NCBI GenBank assembly: GCA_963791545.1
Contig: CAWBSR010000018.1
Coordinates: 248,001 to 312,000, forward strand
DNA length: 64,000 bases
Direction of reading: 5' to 3'
Source of the DNA: JALYXV01 sp963791545
GTDB taxonomy: Bacteria > Actinomycetota > Acidimicrobiia > Acidimicrobiales > Palsa-688
Below the pieces are notes generated by a model. It was not told the origin of the DNA and did no database searches. It was given only the letters and a program-made list of their open reading frames with translations. A program made the position numbers and the translations under genes. This document shows, in pieces, positions 1-8,066 of this stretch; positions within the stretch are counted from its first letter, which is position 1; the number at the start of each line of letters is the position of its first letter.

Positions 1-1
1 G

Positions 2-388
2 TCGCCGGAGCAGGTGTTCGAGGTCCTCGCCGACAGCCCCGGGTGGACCAAGTGGTTCCGGGGCATGTCCCGGGTCAGGATCGATGGCCCCGCCCGCGGC
101 GTCGGCACCTTGCGGACGGTTTGGGTCGGTCGCGCCGAGGTCCAGGAACACTTCATCGTCTGGGAGCCGGCCCGCCGGATCACCTTCCACATCGTCCAGT
201 CCAGCGCCCCGGGCCTGCGGGTGATGGCCGAGGACTACCTGATCACTCCGATGGGCAACGGCAGCCAACTGGCCGTCACCGTCGGTATGGAGGCCAAGTG
301 GCCGCTGCGACTGGTGCCGTTCCTGGTTCGCTTCGCCGTGGGGCGCCTGGCCGGCGGCATCGGAAACATCACCACGGTTTTTCCCTAA
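2..388 (+). CDS. SRPBCC-family protein, 5' end outside the window
   Basis: The reading frame is open from the first bases, so the N-terminus lies before the window; 128 residues and the stop are visible. The visible part has the order of a START/Bet v1-like (SRPBCC) fold: an opening helix with PEQVFEVLAD and W-x-x-W, strands, then a long C-terminal amphipathic helix (FLVRFAVGRLAGGIGNI). Such proteins bind hydrophobic ligands or act as small-molecule cyclases; CoxG of CO dehydrogenase clusters has this fold too. The XdhC-type genes 1.5 kb downstream make a CoxG-like role conceivable, but nothing in the residues shows it. It ends 3 bp from the convergent DUF5995 gene. Confidence 0.75.
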   Translation, partial: SPEQVFEVLADSPGWTKWFRGMSRVRIDGPARGVGTLRTVWVGRAEVQEHFIVWEPARRITFHIVQSSAPGLRVMAEDYLITPMGNGSQLAVTVGMEAKWPLRLVPFLVRFAVGRLAGGIGNITTVFP

Positions 389-391
389 GGC

Positions 392-1099
392 TCACACCAC
401 TGAGAGGAGACCCCAACCGGCCATCCCGACAGTGTGGGCCATGGAGTCCACCAGCAGGTCGTGGGCGAAGCCGATATCCCGGATGGCCCACAGGCCCAGG
501 GCGGTGTTCCATGCCACGGCCCGGGCCGTCGTGATACTCCAGTTGGCGACCAGGTTGGCGACCGCCTGGAGGTGCCGGTCGGCCGCCAGCACCAGTCCTG
601 ACTCGAAAGACTGCCGGACCGACTGCTCGGCCTGGTCGAGAAGCTGGTCCACCTTCTGGTAATCGGCATGGTGGTAGCCGTCGTCGGGAGCGGTGCCCAG
701 CTCGGCACAGGTAGCCACCAGCGCCAAGGGGAGATCGTTGTTGATGTGGGCGTTCATGCCTGCCAGCGCGAACTGAATGGCTTCGATACCAGGCGCCCCT
801 CGGCTCTCGAGCAGGGGCGCCCACGCTTCGGGGAGGTTCTGGGGTGAAATGACGAGCGCGTTGACGGCGTCCAAGTACAGGTTGGCGAACTTCACGTCGA
901 GGTGGGTGAGGAACGCCGTGTCGGCGAAGAAGTTCTGGCTGACCCGGCCCGCCACCTGGGTGGTGACTCCGAGATACATGCGGTTGAAGCAGGCGAGGCC
1001 GTCCTCGGCGGGCAGCGCGGCGTCTATGGCTTCCATCCGCAGCAGCGCCTCGCCCATCGTGGTCGCGGGCGGTCCGGTAGGCGGGAGGGCGGTATTCAC
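392..1099 (-). CDS. DUF5995 family protein
   Basis: A 235-residue helical protein without signal peptide or membrane segments. The pattern FNRMYLGVTTQV, FLTHLDVKFANLY and AGMNAHINNDLPLALV is what I associate with the actinobacterial DUF5995 family, whose function is unknown. The conserved His and Asp residues (THLD, NAHINNDL, DRHL) could form a metal or catalytic site, but this is a guess. The called start is GTG at 1099 with no good ribosome site; an ATG 14 codons in (MGEALLRME) is an alternative. It is convergent with the upstream SRPBCC gene, 3 bp apart. Confidence 0.7.
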   Translation of the reverse strand: MNTALPPTGPPATTMGEALLRMEAIDAALPAEDGLACFNRMYLGVTTQVAGRVSQNFFADTAFLTHLDVKFANLYLDAVNALVISPQNLPEAWAPLLESRGAPGIEAIQFALAGMNAHINNDLPLALVATCAELGTAPDDGYHHADYQKVDQLLDQAEQSVRQSFESGLVLAADRHLQAVANLVANWSITTARAVAWNTALGLWAIRDIGFAHDLLVDSMAHTVGMAGWGLLSVV

Positions 1100-1224
1100 C
1101 AGTCGAGACTACGGCCGCGGGTCACTCGGTGGTTTCCCCCTCAGCCCATTTGACGACGTTCCCAGCGGGCCGGTCAGCGGCGTCCCCCGGTCGCAGCCCG
1201 CCCAGCCGGTCGCCGGCGCGATAC

Positions 1225-1728
1225 TCAGGCGGCTCGGGCGACGCGCTTGCTGATGTCGGCGCACTCCTCGCACACCGATTGAGGGATGATCCCCGCCTTC
1301 ATCAACCGGGCGAAGATCATGCAACCGAGGCACACCGCGAACACCGACTCGAGGATGGCGGCGACCACCAGCAGTCCCAGCACCACGTAGGCCAGGCCCC
1401 TCAGGCCCAAGCCAAGGGCCAGGACGCAGGCGGCCGTAGACATTACCGCGCCCATCGCTTGGGCGAAGCGCTTCGGCGGGCCGGGCACGAACTTGGGCGG
1501 TATCCGGAGCCGGGGCGTGATGACCCGGGTCACCAGCTGTCCGAGGGGGCTCAACTTGGGCCCCGTCAGCATCCGTGCGAGGAACCCGTAGGCGACTACG
1601 GCAGTGAGCCACGGCTGGTCGAACACGATGGCGGTGAGGGTCATCAGCACGACACCGCCGGCCACCAGGCGGGCCGATATCTCGTTCACCGGATTCGGGA
1701 AGCTGAACAGGTGGGTGGTGTCGGTCAA
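1225..1728 (-). CDS. DUF4395 family membrane protein
   Basis: The start is taken as TTG at 1726-1728 because a strong GGGAGG site lies 7 bases before it; the frame is open further upstream but that part is not protein-like. The 167-residue product opens with FPNPVNEISARLVAG, has about four hydrophobic segments (two near residues 20-55, two near 95-135) and two cysteine pairs, CLGC in the last membrane segment and CEEC near the C-terminus. This matches DUF4395, an inner-membrane family often found near thioredoxin-like or rhodanese proteins, so thiol chemistry is possible. No partner gene is adjacent. Start confidence is good, function unknown. Confidence 0.75.
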   Translation of the reverse strand: MTDTTHLFSFPNPVNEISARLVAGGVVLMTLTAIVFDQPWLTAVVAYGFLARMLTGPKLSPLGQLVTRVITPRLRIPPKFVPGPPKRFAQAMGAVMSTAACVLALGLGLRGLAYVVLGLLVVAAILESVFAVCLGCMIFARLMKAGIIPQSVCEECADISKRVARAA

Positions 1729-1933
1729 AGTTGGTCCTCCCGGGACAGAAAACCGACCAAGTAGGTCAACTATTCCCGGCGGCGCCCGCCGTGTCAAGTG
1801 GGCAACGCCTACTGCCTGCTTCGACTTATGAAGGACGGCCCTGAGACGGCGGGCATCCCGAACGCCGGACCTGATCCCAGGCTCCGTACAATCGAATTGC
1901 TTGAGGAGACAACTAGCTGGAGGCGTTGGCGCC

Positions 1934-2254
1934 ATGAAGGACGTGCTGGATGACATCGACCGCTGGGTCAAGGCAGGCCACCGGGTGGCCGTGGCCCGGG
2001 TGGTGGCCCTGGAAGGTTCCGGCCCCCGCGATCCAGGAGCCACCATGGTGGTCAGCGACCACGGCGAGGTCGCGGGCTCGGTGTCCGGCGGGTGTGTCGA
2101 GGGGGCCGTGGTCAGTGAGGCCTTGGACATCCTGGCCGGTGACGGCCAACCCCGGCTGGTCACCTTCGGCTACTCCGACGACCAGGCGTTCGCGGTCGGT
2201 CTCACCTGCGGGGGAACGATCCGGGTGTTCATCGAACCCCTCGAACGCTGGTAG
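1934..2254 (+). CDS. XdhC/CoxI N-terminal domain protein (small)
   Basis: A 106-residue protein that is only the N-terminal domain of the XdhC/CoxI family: a helix followed by VARVVALEGSGPRDPGATMVVS and GSVSGGCVEGAVV, the hallmark serine/glycine and cysteine segment. Family members help insert or sulfurate the molybdenum cofactor of xanthine dehydrogenase or CO dehydrogenase. ATG at 1934 is chosen because GGAGG ends 10 bases before it. It is followed after 14 bp by a second, longer XdhC gene, so the two are an operon and probably work as a pair. No molybdoenzyme subunit is visible in the window. Confidence 0.85.
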   Translation: MKDVLDDIDRWVKAGHRVAVARVVALEGSGPRDPGATMVVSDHGEVAGSVSGGCVEGAVVSEALDILAGDGQPRLVTFGYSDDQAFAVGLTCGGTIRVFIEPLERW

Positions 2255-2268
2255 GAGGACGCCGCTGC

Positions 2269-3093
2269 ATGGCTGGCGAACTCTACGACACCCTGCAGCG
2301 GTTGCTGCGAGCCTCAGAACCGGTGGCCTTGGCGACGATCATCGTGGGCCCGCCGAGCGACCTCGGTGCGACCATGCTGATCCGTCCCGGCGCCACTTCC
2401 GCCGACGCTCCGCGGGTCACCGGCAGCCTCGGCCACCCCGGGTTGGACAGGGTGGTCGCCCGCGACGCCCTGGGGGAACTGGAGGTCGGGCGCACCGCGA
2501 CCCGTCACTACGGCCCCGAGGGCGAGGCCCGGGAGAACGAACTGTCGGTGTTCGTGGAGTCCTTCGCCCCTCCGCCGCGGATGATCATCTTCGGCGCCGT
2601 CGATTTCACGGCGGCGCTGGGCCGGGTTGCCAAGATCCTCGGCTACCACGTCACGGTGTGCGACCCGCGGCCTGTCTTCGCCACCCAGAAGCGATTCCCG
2701 ATGGCCGATGAGATCGCGGTCGACTGGCCCAACCGCTATCTGGAGAAGGTCGGGCCCGATCTCACCAGTCGCGATGCGACGTGCGTCCTGACCCATGACG
2801 CCAAGCTCGACGTCCCGGCCCTGGTGGCCGCCCTCAAGACCGGGGTCGGGTACATCGGGGTCATGGGCAATCGCCGGACCCACGACAACCGTCGGGAACG
2901 CCTGCGCGAGGCCGGCGTCGACGATGCCGCCCTGGCTCGCATCATGGCTCCCATCGGCCTCGATATCGGGGCCCGCACGCCCGAGGAGACGGCGCTGTCG
3001 ATCTGCGCCGAGATCATCTCCTTGCGGACCGGTCACCGTGCGCCGTCTCTGCGCGATCGCGCCGGCCCCATCCACCCGTTGCCGGGGGCGTAG
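2269..3093 (+). CDS. XdhC family protein with Rossmann domain
   Basis: A 274-residue two-domain protein. Residues 1-100 resemble the XdhC/CoxI domain but carry GSLGHPGLDRVV where the small upstream protein has SGGCVEG, so the usual cysteine is lost here. Residues 105-250 are the XdhC C-terminal Rossmann fold, with IIFGAVDFTAALGRVAKILGY as first strand and loop and YIGVMGNRRTHDNRRERL as a late conserved block. The known role of the family is maturation of molybdenum hydroxylases. GGAGG sits before ATG 2269, 14 bp after the small XdhC gene. The split of the cysteine-bearing domain and the Rossmann domain over two genes suggests a heteromeric chaperone. Confidence 0.85.
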   Translation: MAGELYDTLQRLLRASEPVALATIIVGPPSDLGATMLIRPGATSADAPRVTGSLGHPGLDRVVARDALGELEVGRTATRHYGPEGEARENELSVFVESFAPPPRMIIFGAVDFTAALGRVAKILGYHVTVCDPRPVFATQKRFPMADEIAVDWPNRYLEKVGPDLTSRDATCVLTHDAKLDVPALVAALKTGVGYIGVMGNRRTHDNRRERLREAGVDDAALARIMAPIGLDIGARTPEETALSICAEIISLRTGHRAPSLRDRAGPIHPLPGA

Positions 3094-3169
3094 CCAACGA
3101 GTGACCGAGTGATCTGCCCGGCGTCCCTCCGTCGAATACCTGCCGGAGAGGGTCGACCAGGGAGGCGTC

Positions 3170-3562
3170 GTGGGAGCAGCCGAAAACGAGAGCCGGATTC
3201 GCGGGGGCTACGAGGCATTCAACACGGGTGACGTACCCGCGTTGCTCGACCTTTTCCACGAGGACATCGTCTGGCACTTCCCTGGTCGCAGCAAACTGGC
3301 GGGTGAGCACATCGGGCGGGATGACACCCTGGCCTTCCTCGGCGCCTACGGGGCCGCCGGGGGCGGGTCCTTCCGGGCCATCGTCCGCCGGGTCCTGGCG
3401 GGCGACGACCTGGTGGCCGGGTGGGCTCGGGACACCGCCTCGTTCGACGGTAAGACGCTCGACGTGCAAGCGGTGGTCATGTTCGCCATGCGAGACGCCA
3501 AGGTGATCGAAGCCTGGCACCACTTCGAGGACCTCTACGCCCTCGACGCCTTCTTGGACTGA
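3170..3562 (+). CDS. NTF2-like / SnoaL-like protein
   Basis: A 130-residue alpha+beta protein. ESRIRGGYEAFNTGDVPALLDLFHEDIVWHFPG is the typical first half of the SnoaL/NTF2-like fold, and the strands TASFDGKTLDVQAVVMFAM and KVIEAWHHFED close the cone. Such proteins are small ketosteroid-isomerase-like enzymes or ligand binders. The GTG start at 3170 follows a GGGAGG site with short spacing. It stands 77 bp after the XdhC genes and is convergent with the Rieske oxygenase gene; a GC hairpin separates them. No substrate can be read from the sequence. Confidence 0.75.
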   Translation: MGAAENESRIRGGYEAFNTGDVPALLDLFHEDIVWHFPGRSKLAGEHIGRDDTLAFLGAYGAAGGGSFRAIVRRVLAGDDLVAGWARDTASFDGKTLDVQAVVMFAMRDAKVIEAWHHFEDLYALDAFLD

Positions 3563-3566
3563 GGCG

Positions 3567-3582
3567 GCCGCCGCCCGGCGGC
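3567..3582. terminator. GC hairpin between convergent genes
   Basis: GCCGCC and GGCGGC form a 6-bp stem around a 4-base loop directly after the stop at 3562 and before the convergent stop at 3610. There is no T run, so it is a possible bidirectional or Rho-assisted terminator only. Confidence 0.4.
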
Positions 3583-3609
3583 GACGCCAGGCGCCAGATC
3601 CCTCGTTGA

Positions 3610-4728
3610 TCAGGAACTGATCATCTCGCTCCACTGAGACTCGGGGGTGTCAGAAGTCTCGGGGAATTCGGTAGCCCCGGGAGTTCGGGGGCCCTCGGGG
3701 GCCACCGGGTTGCCCTCCTGCCGGGCCCACTCGGCCAGCAGCCGCCGCCAGGCGACACTCAAGCGGTCGCCCTTGGTGTGCACCTCGACCCGGGGATCCA
3801 GGTGCAGCTGCATGTCGGTGTAGTGCTCGAGGACCGCCAGGTCCTCCTGGAGGATGAGGTCTTCGTCGGCGATCGTCCGGGCGATGCGATCCGGGTCGCC
3901 GGCCGTGTCGTCGCGGGCCACCAGTTTGTAGACGCGGGAACGGTCGGCGGTCTCCGGTTGGCAGGAGAACAGGATCGACAGCGTGGCCCCGGTCACCGGG
4001 AAGAAGAGGCGCAGGTACACCGTCATGGAGGCGCTGCCCTGCTTCAGGAGGTCCTGGGGCTGGACGGCCTCGTGCTCGCCGGTGGCGACCTGGGGGTCGT
4101 CAGAGTTGCGGTACCAGGTTGAGAACTCGGTGCGGACGAGCCAGCCGTCGCGCTCGATGCCCCGGTCGACCACCAGCGATGCCTTCTGGTCGCCGAAGGT
4201 GCCGGCGTGGACGAAGGGGAAATGGGAGGCGTCCAGGAAGTTGTCGACCAACTGGCCCACGCTCACGGTGGTGGACACGATCGAAGTCCGGATCTGGTCG
4301 AAGCCATCGGTCTCCCACTCGCCGAAGTCGGGTATCGGGCACAGCGGCTCTTCGGGGGCCAGCCAGATCAGCCCGTAGCGCTCCTGCACCCCCCAGGCCC
4401 GGGTGGGATCGGCCCGCCGGGGAATGTGGTCACCGGGACCCAGGGCGGGGATGGCCTTGCACCGGCCGTCGGCACCAAATCGCCAGCCGTGGTACGCGCA
4501 TTGCAGCTCGGCGCCGCAGACGGTGCCCAGGCTCAACGGCGCCAGACGATGGGGGCAGCGGTCCCCGAAGGCCACGAGATCGGCGCCGAGGCGGACCACC
4601 GCCCACGGCTCGCCGACCAGCCACACCTGGCGGGGTCGCTCACCCACCTCCTCGGATGTGGCCACCGCATGCCAGCTCCGGCGCAGCCATGGACTGGTGT
4701 TGTTCAGGACAAGCCTCGGATGCTCCAC
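3610..4728 (-). CDS. Rieske non-heme iron oxygenase (ring-hydroxylating/VanA-like alpha subunit)
   Basis: A protein of about 372 residues. The N-terminal Rieske domain (about residues 5-110) shows CPHR and CAYHGW, which bind the 2Fe-2S cluster. The C-terminal domain has DNFLDASHFPFVH, giving the bridging Asp and the two His ligands of the mononuclear iron, and ends with EDLAVLEHYTDM. Enzymes of this type (vanillate demethylase, phthalate or steroid oxygenases) use electrons from a separate reductase, which is not encoded nearby. The start is uncertain: GTG at 4728 without a clear ribosome site, or ATG at 4782, which would overlap the divergent amylase gene. The acidic, proline-rich tail after about residue 345 is unlike the catalytic core. 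Confidence 0.85.
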   Translation of the reverse strand: MEHPRLVLNNTSPWLRRSWHAVATSEEVGERPRQVWLVGEPWAVVRLGADLVAFGDRCPHRLAPLSLGTVCGAELQCAYHGWRFGADGRCKAIPALGPGDHIPRRADPTRAWGVQERYGLIWLAPEEPLCPIPDFGEWETDGFDQIRTSIVSTTVSVGQLVDNFLDASHFPFVHAGTFGDQKASLVVDRGIERDGWLVRTEFSTWYRNSDDPQVATGEHEAVQPQDLLKQGSASMTVYLRLFFPVTGATLSILFSCQPETADRSRVYKLVARDDTAGDPDRIARTIADEDLILQEDLAVLEHYTDMQLHLDPRVEVHTKGDRLSVAWRRLLAEWARQEGNPVAPEGPRTPGATEFPETSDTPESQWSEMISS

Positions 4729-4761
4729 CGTGCCATTATCGGCTCTTTCGAGGGGGCTGAT

Positions 4762-6237
4762 GTGACGATTCTCCCGGCTCATCCCAACATCTACGAACTG
4801 AATGCGCGGGTCTGGATCGAGGACCTCCGCCTGCGGTATGGGCCGGGGTTGACGCTCGCGAGCGTTCCCTCCTCCGAGTGGGATGCCGTCGCCCTGCCGG
4901 GGTTCGACGCCGTCTGGCTGATGGGTGTCTGGGAGCGCAGCCCCGCCGGTAAGGCCATCGCCCGAAGCGACGAGGGGCTGGTCGCCTTCGGGCGCGCCAG
5001 CTTTCCTGACTTCACGATCGACGACATTGTCGGCTCGCCCTATTGCGTGCGCGGATACCTGCCCGACCAGGAGCTGGGTGGATCTGACGCCTTGACCGCG
5101 GCCCGTGAACAGTTGCGACGCCGGCACCTCGGCCTGATCCTGGACTATGTGCCCAACCACGTCGCCCGCGACCACCCCTGGGTCGTGGAGCACCCGGAGT
5201 ACTTCATTTTGGGGGCGCCCGAAGACGTGGCACAACGCCCCGGTGAGTTTGTCAGATTGGGCGACGGCATCTTCGCTCTGGCGAGGGACCCATACTTCGC
5301 CCCCTGGACCGATGTCCTGCAGTTGAATGCCTTCCGCGCCGAGGTGAGGCGAGCCGCCGCAGCCACCTTGGGCGCCATCGCGGAGCGTTGCGACGGTGTC
5401 CGCTGCGACATGGCGATGCTGATGATGAACGACGTGTTTACGAGGACATGGGGGGGACGAGGCGGCGCCGCGGCGACAGAAGAGTTCTGGCCCCAGGTCA
5501 TTGGTGCCGTGAAGCGCGACCATCCCGAGTTCGTATTTTTCGCCGAGGCCTACTGGGATCTCGAAGGGGCTCTCCTCCAACAGGGCTTTGACTATTGCTA
5601 TGACAAGCGGCTCTACGATCGCCTGATCAACGCCGAGCCGGAGCCGGTGAAGTTGCACCTGGCTGGCGACTACTCGTACCAGCGGCGCTTGCTCCGGTTC
5701 CTCGAGAACCACGACGAACCTCGGGCGAGCGCCATGTTGGCGCCGGCCGCGCTGCGCGCCGCGGCGGTGACGGTAGCCACGCTGCCCGGAGCCTGCCTCT
5801 ACCACCAGGGCCAGTTCACCGGGCGCACCATCCGCCTACCGGTGCAACTCCGGCGGTCGCCTCCGGAGCCGCGGGACCAGGAGTTGGAGGCCTTCTACCG
5901 CAAGCTCGTGGCGGCCGGTCGGATGGCCAAAGCCGGCGACTGGGCGCTGTGCCCCGTGCAGGGATGGCCCGACAACGACACCTGTCGCACCCTCGCCGCC
6001 TGGTCGTGGCAGGCGGGGCCGGCCACCCACGTCATCGCCGCCAACCTGGGCGGCACTCCGGCCCAGGGCCGGGTCGAGCTGCCGCCGGAGATCCTGACCG
6101 ACGACGTCGTCGTCCTCACCGACGTGCTGCGAGGGGAGGTGTTCGAACGCCCCACGGCGGAGCTCGCCCGCGACGGGCTGTACGTCGGGCTGGATGGCTA
6201 CGCCTTCCACTTCCTACGCGCCGGGCCTTCGGCGTAG
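4762..6237 (+). CDS. GH13-type alpha-amylase family glycoside hydrolase
   Basis: A 491-residue TIM-barrel enzyme without signal peptide. The GH13 conserved regions are present: DYVPNH near residue 128, GVRCDMA with the probable nucleophile Asp216, FFAEAYW with acid/base Glu262, and ENHDEPR with Asp318. The N-terminus reads straight into the first barrel strand (YELNARVWI). The C-terminal 110 residues look like the usual beta domain. It may act on storage or compatible-solute glucans inside the cell; the exact substrate cannot be told. GTG 4762 has a GAGGGGG site. It is divergent from the Rieske gene with only 33 bp between them, so promoters must overlap. Confidence 0.85.
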   Translation: MTILPAHPNIYELNARVWIEDLRLRYGPGLTLASVPSSEWDAVALPGFDAVWLMGVWERSPAGKAIARSDEGLVAFGRASFPDFTIDDIVGSPYCVRGYLPDQELGGSDALTAAREQLRRRHLGLILDYVPNHVARDHPWVVEHPEYFILGAPEDVAQRPGEFVRLGDGIFALARDPYFAPWTDVLQLNAFRAEVRRAAAATLGAIAERCDGVRCDMAMLMMNDVFTRTWGGRGGAAATEEFWPQVIGAVKRDHPEFVFFAEAYWDLEGALLQQGFDYCYDKRLYDRLINAEPEPVKLHLAGDYSYQRRLLRFLENHDEPRASAMLAPAALRAAAVTVATLPGACLYHQGQFTGRTIRLPVQLRRSPPEPRDQELEAFYRKLVAAGRMAKAGDWALCPVQGWPDNDTCRTLAAWSWQAGPATHVIAANLGGTPAQGRVELPPEILTDDVVVLTDVLRGEVFERPTAELARDGLYVGLDGYAFHFLRAGPSA

Positions 6238-6240
6238 AAC

Positions 6241-6264
6241 GGCGGGGCGACGGCCGACCCCGCC
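6241..6264. terminator. Hairpin between convergent amylase and kinase genes
   Basis: GGCGGGG and CCCCGCC form a perfect 7-bp stem with a 10-base loop 3 bases after the amylase stop. There is no T tract on either side; it may serve both convergent genes. Confidence 0.45.
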
Positions 6265-6283
6265 CGCCGACCGCGCCAGGCTG

Positions 6284-7279
6284 CTAACGGGTGTCTTCAG
6301 AAACCGGTCGGGTCAGCCCCGCTTGGGCCTGGATCAGATGGTAGAGCAGGAGGAGCTGGGTCAGCGCCAGCGGCTCGTCCCGGGCGTCTTCGATCAGGCC
6401 CAGGGACTGGGGCACCGGCTCCTCGACGCCAAGCTGTTCCCAGATCGCCTGCTCCACTTTCTTGGTCACGGCCGGCTTGGCGTAGGAATGGATGTGGACC
6501 GAATCCACCGGCTTGCCGTCTTCATCCCGGCTGAGTTTGAGGTGCATGGCTTCGCGCGTGTCATCACCGAGGATGGTGCTCAGGTCTGGGTGATCGATCG
6601 TGGGCCGCAGCAGCAAGGTGGCGCTGAGCGGGTCATCTCGGGTCTCGCCTCGCTCCTCGATGTGGGAGAACCGGATGACGATGTCCGCGTATGACCGCTG
6701 AGGCCGGATGAATTCCGCGGATTCGGGTTCCCTCCGGCCCAGTTCCTCGCGGACTTGTTCCTCGGTGTATCCCCGCTTCTTGGTGTCGCGGCCCAGCTTC
6801 CAGCCGATCCGGATGTCCTCGGGCGGATCCATGTAGACCGTGATGTCGAAACAGGCCCGGGACAGCGGCGTGTGGAGGGGGAGGAGTCCCTCCACGATCA
6901 CGAACTCCCGAGGCTCGATGTACTCGGGACGCGTCAACCTCCCGGTGCTGTGGTCGTAGATCGGCTTCAGGATCGGCTGTCCCAGCACCAGGTGGTGGAG
7001 GTCCTGCTCCATGATGTCAATGAAGTTGCACTTCGGGTTCAGGGGCGTGAACGGAAGCGATTTCCTCTCTTCACGGTCGTAGCGGTGGTAGTCGTCGACA
7101 CCGATGGACGTGATGCGGTCATGACCCAGGGCCGCGACCAGCCCCGCCGTGATGGTCGTCTTCCCGGTGCCGCTGTCTCCGGCGATGGCCAGCATGACTG
7201 GCCGGAGTCCTCGGCTTCCTGCGTCGGCTTGGTCGGCGCGCAGGATGTTCATCTGCTTGTGGAGCATCGCTGCCGCCAT
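6284..7279 (-). CDS. Phosphoribulokinase/uridine kinase family protein
   Basis: A 331-residue P-loop kinase. Walker A is GDSGTGKT at residues 34-41; then SIGVDDYHRYDREER, the acidic switch region, PIYDHSTGRLTRPEYIEPREFVIVEG and a long C-terminal part. These blocks fit the cyanobacterial/plant-like branch of phosphoribulokinase, which makes ribulose-1,5-bisphosphate from ribulose-5-phosphate, rather than a short uridine kinase of about 210 residues. No RuBisCO or other Calvin-cycle gene is in the window, so the substrate is inferred by family only. The first ATG (7279) lacks a clear ribosome site; ATG four codons later is possible. Confidence 0.75.
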   Translation of the reverse strand: MAAAMLHKQMNILRADQADAGSRGLRPVMLAIAGDSGTGKTTITAGLVAALGHDRITSIGVDDYHRYDREERKSLPFTPLNPKCNFIDIMEQDLHHLVLGQPILKPIYDHSTGRLTRPEYIEPREFVIVEGLLPLHTPLSRACFDITVYMDPPEDIRIGWKLGRDTKKRGYTEEQVREELGRREPESAEFIRPQRSYADIVIRFSHIEERGETRDDPLSATLLLRPTIDHPDLSTILGDDTREAMHLKLSRDEDGKPVDSVHIHSYAKPAVTKKVEQAIWEQLGVEEPVPQSLGLIEDARDEPLALTQLLLLYHLIQAQAGLTRPVSEDTR

Positions 7280-7421
7280 TCTCTAAGGGCCGCGGTGCCG
7301 ACGTTACATGCCGGTTGCCGCGGGGAGGACATCCGGCCGGCGGGCGGCCGTCCGGGGAAAAGGCGAGGTGGCCCTGGGCGTCCTCCCTATGCTCGTGGCT
7401 GGCGGCAACGGGAGGTGCACC

Positions 7422-8009
7422 ATGGCGAAGCTGATCTATTCGGCCATCATGTCGCTCGACGGCTACGTGGCCGATGAGGACGGCAACTTTGACTGGGCGG
7501 CGCCGGACGAGGAAGTCCACGCCTTCGTCAACGACCTGGAGCGGCCCGTCGGCACCTACCTCTACGGGCGGCGCATGTACGAGACGATGAAGTACTGGGA
7601 GGGCGCCCACACCGAGGCGGGCCAGACGCCCGTCGCCTTGGACTTCGCCGAGGTTTGGCAAGCGACCGACAAGGTCGTGTTTTCCAAAACGCTGGCGACA
7701 GTCTCCAGCGCCCGCACCCGGATCGAGCGGGACTTCGACCCCGACGCCATCGCCCGGATGAAAGCGCTGGCGGGACGGGAGATCACGGTGGGCGGGCCCA
7801 ACCTGGCGGCCCAGGCGATCCGAGCGGGGTTGGTCGACGAAATCCACCTGTTCCTCACGCCAATCGTGGTGGGCGGCGGCGCCCGGGCGCTGCCGCCCAC
7901 CGCCCGAGTCCATCTGGAACTGCTGGGCGAACGCCGCTTCGCCGGCGGTGTGGTTCACCTCCACTACCGCTGCGTCCCGTGGCGGGTTGATGGATTTTGG
8001 CCCTCATAG
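7422..8009 (+). CDS. Dihydrofolate reductase family protein (RibD C-terminal type)
   Basis: A 195-residue protein starting AKLIYSAIMSLDGYVADEDGNFDWAAP, the standard opening of the RibD-C/DHFR-like family, with TYLYGRRMYETMKYW and a later EITVGGPNLAAQAI nucleotide-binding segment. Members reduce pteridine- or flavin-like compounds with NADPH; the true substrate of this group is usually unknown. ATG 7422 is set by GGGAGG six bases upstream; earlier in-frame codons lack protein character. It is divergent from the kinase gene (143 bp gap) and convergent with the CHAT gene. Confidence 0.85.
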   Translation: MAKLIYSAIMSLDGYVADEDGNFDWAAPDEEVHAFVNDLERPVGTYLYGRRMYETMKYWEGAHTEAGQTPVALDFAEVWQATDKVVFSKTLATVSSARTRIERDFDPDAIARMKALAGREITVGGPNLAAQAIRAGLVDEIHLFLTPIVVGGGARALPPTARVHLELLGERRFAGGVVHLHYRCVPWRVDGFWPS

Positions 8010-8066
8010 GGTCGAGAATCCATCACCCCCGACGGAGGAGAACCCGACTGTCGCCAATCCGGACTG

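Noticed and set aside
3610..5805. A 731-codon minus-strand frame covering the Rieske gene and running under the amylase
   Set aside because: Only the part to about 4728 has Rieske features; the extension lies antisense to clear GH13 motifs and is low-complexity.
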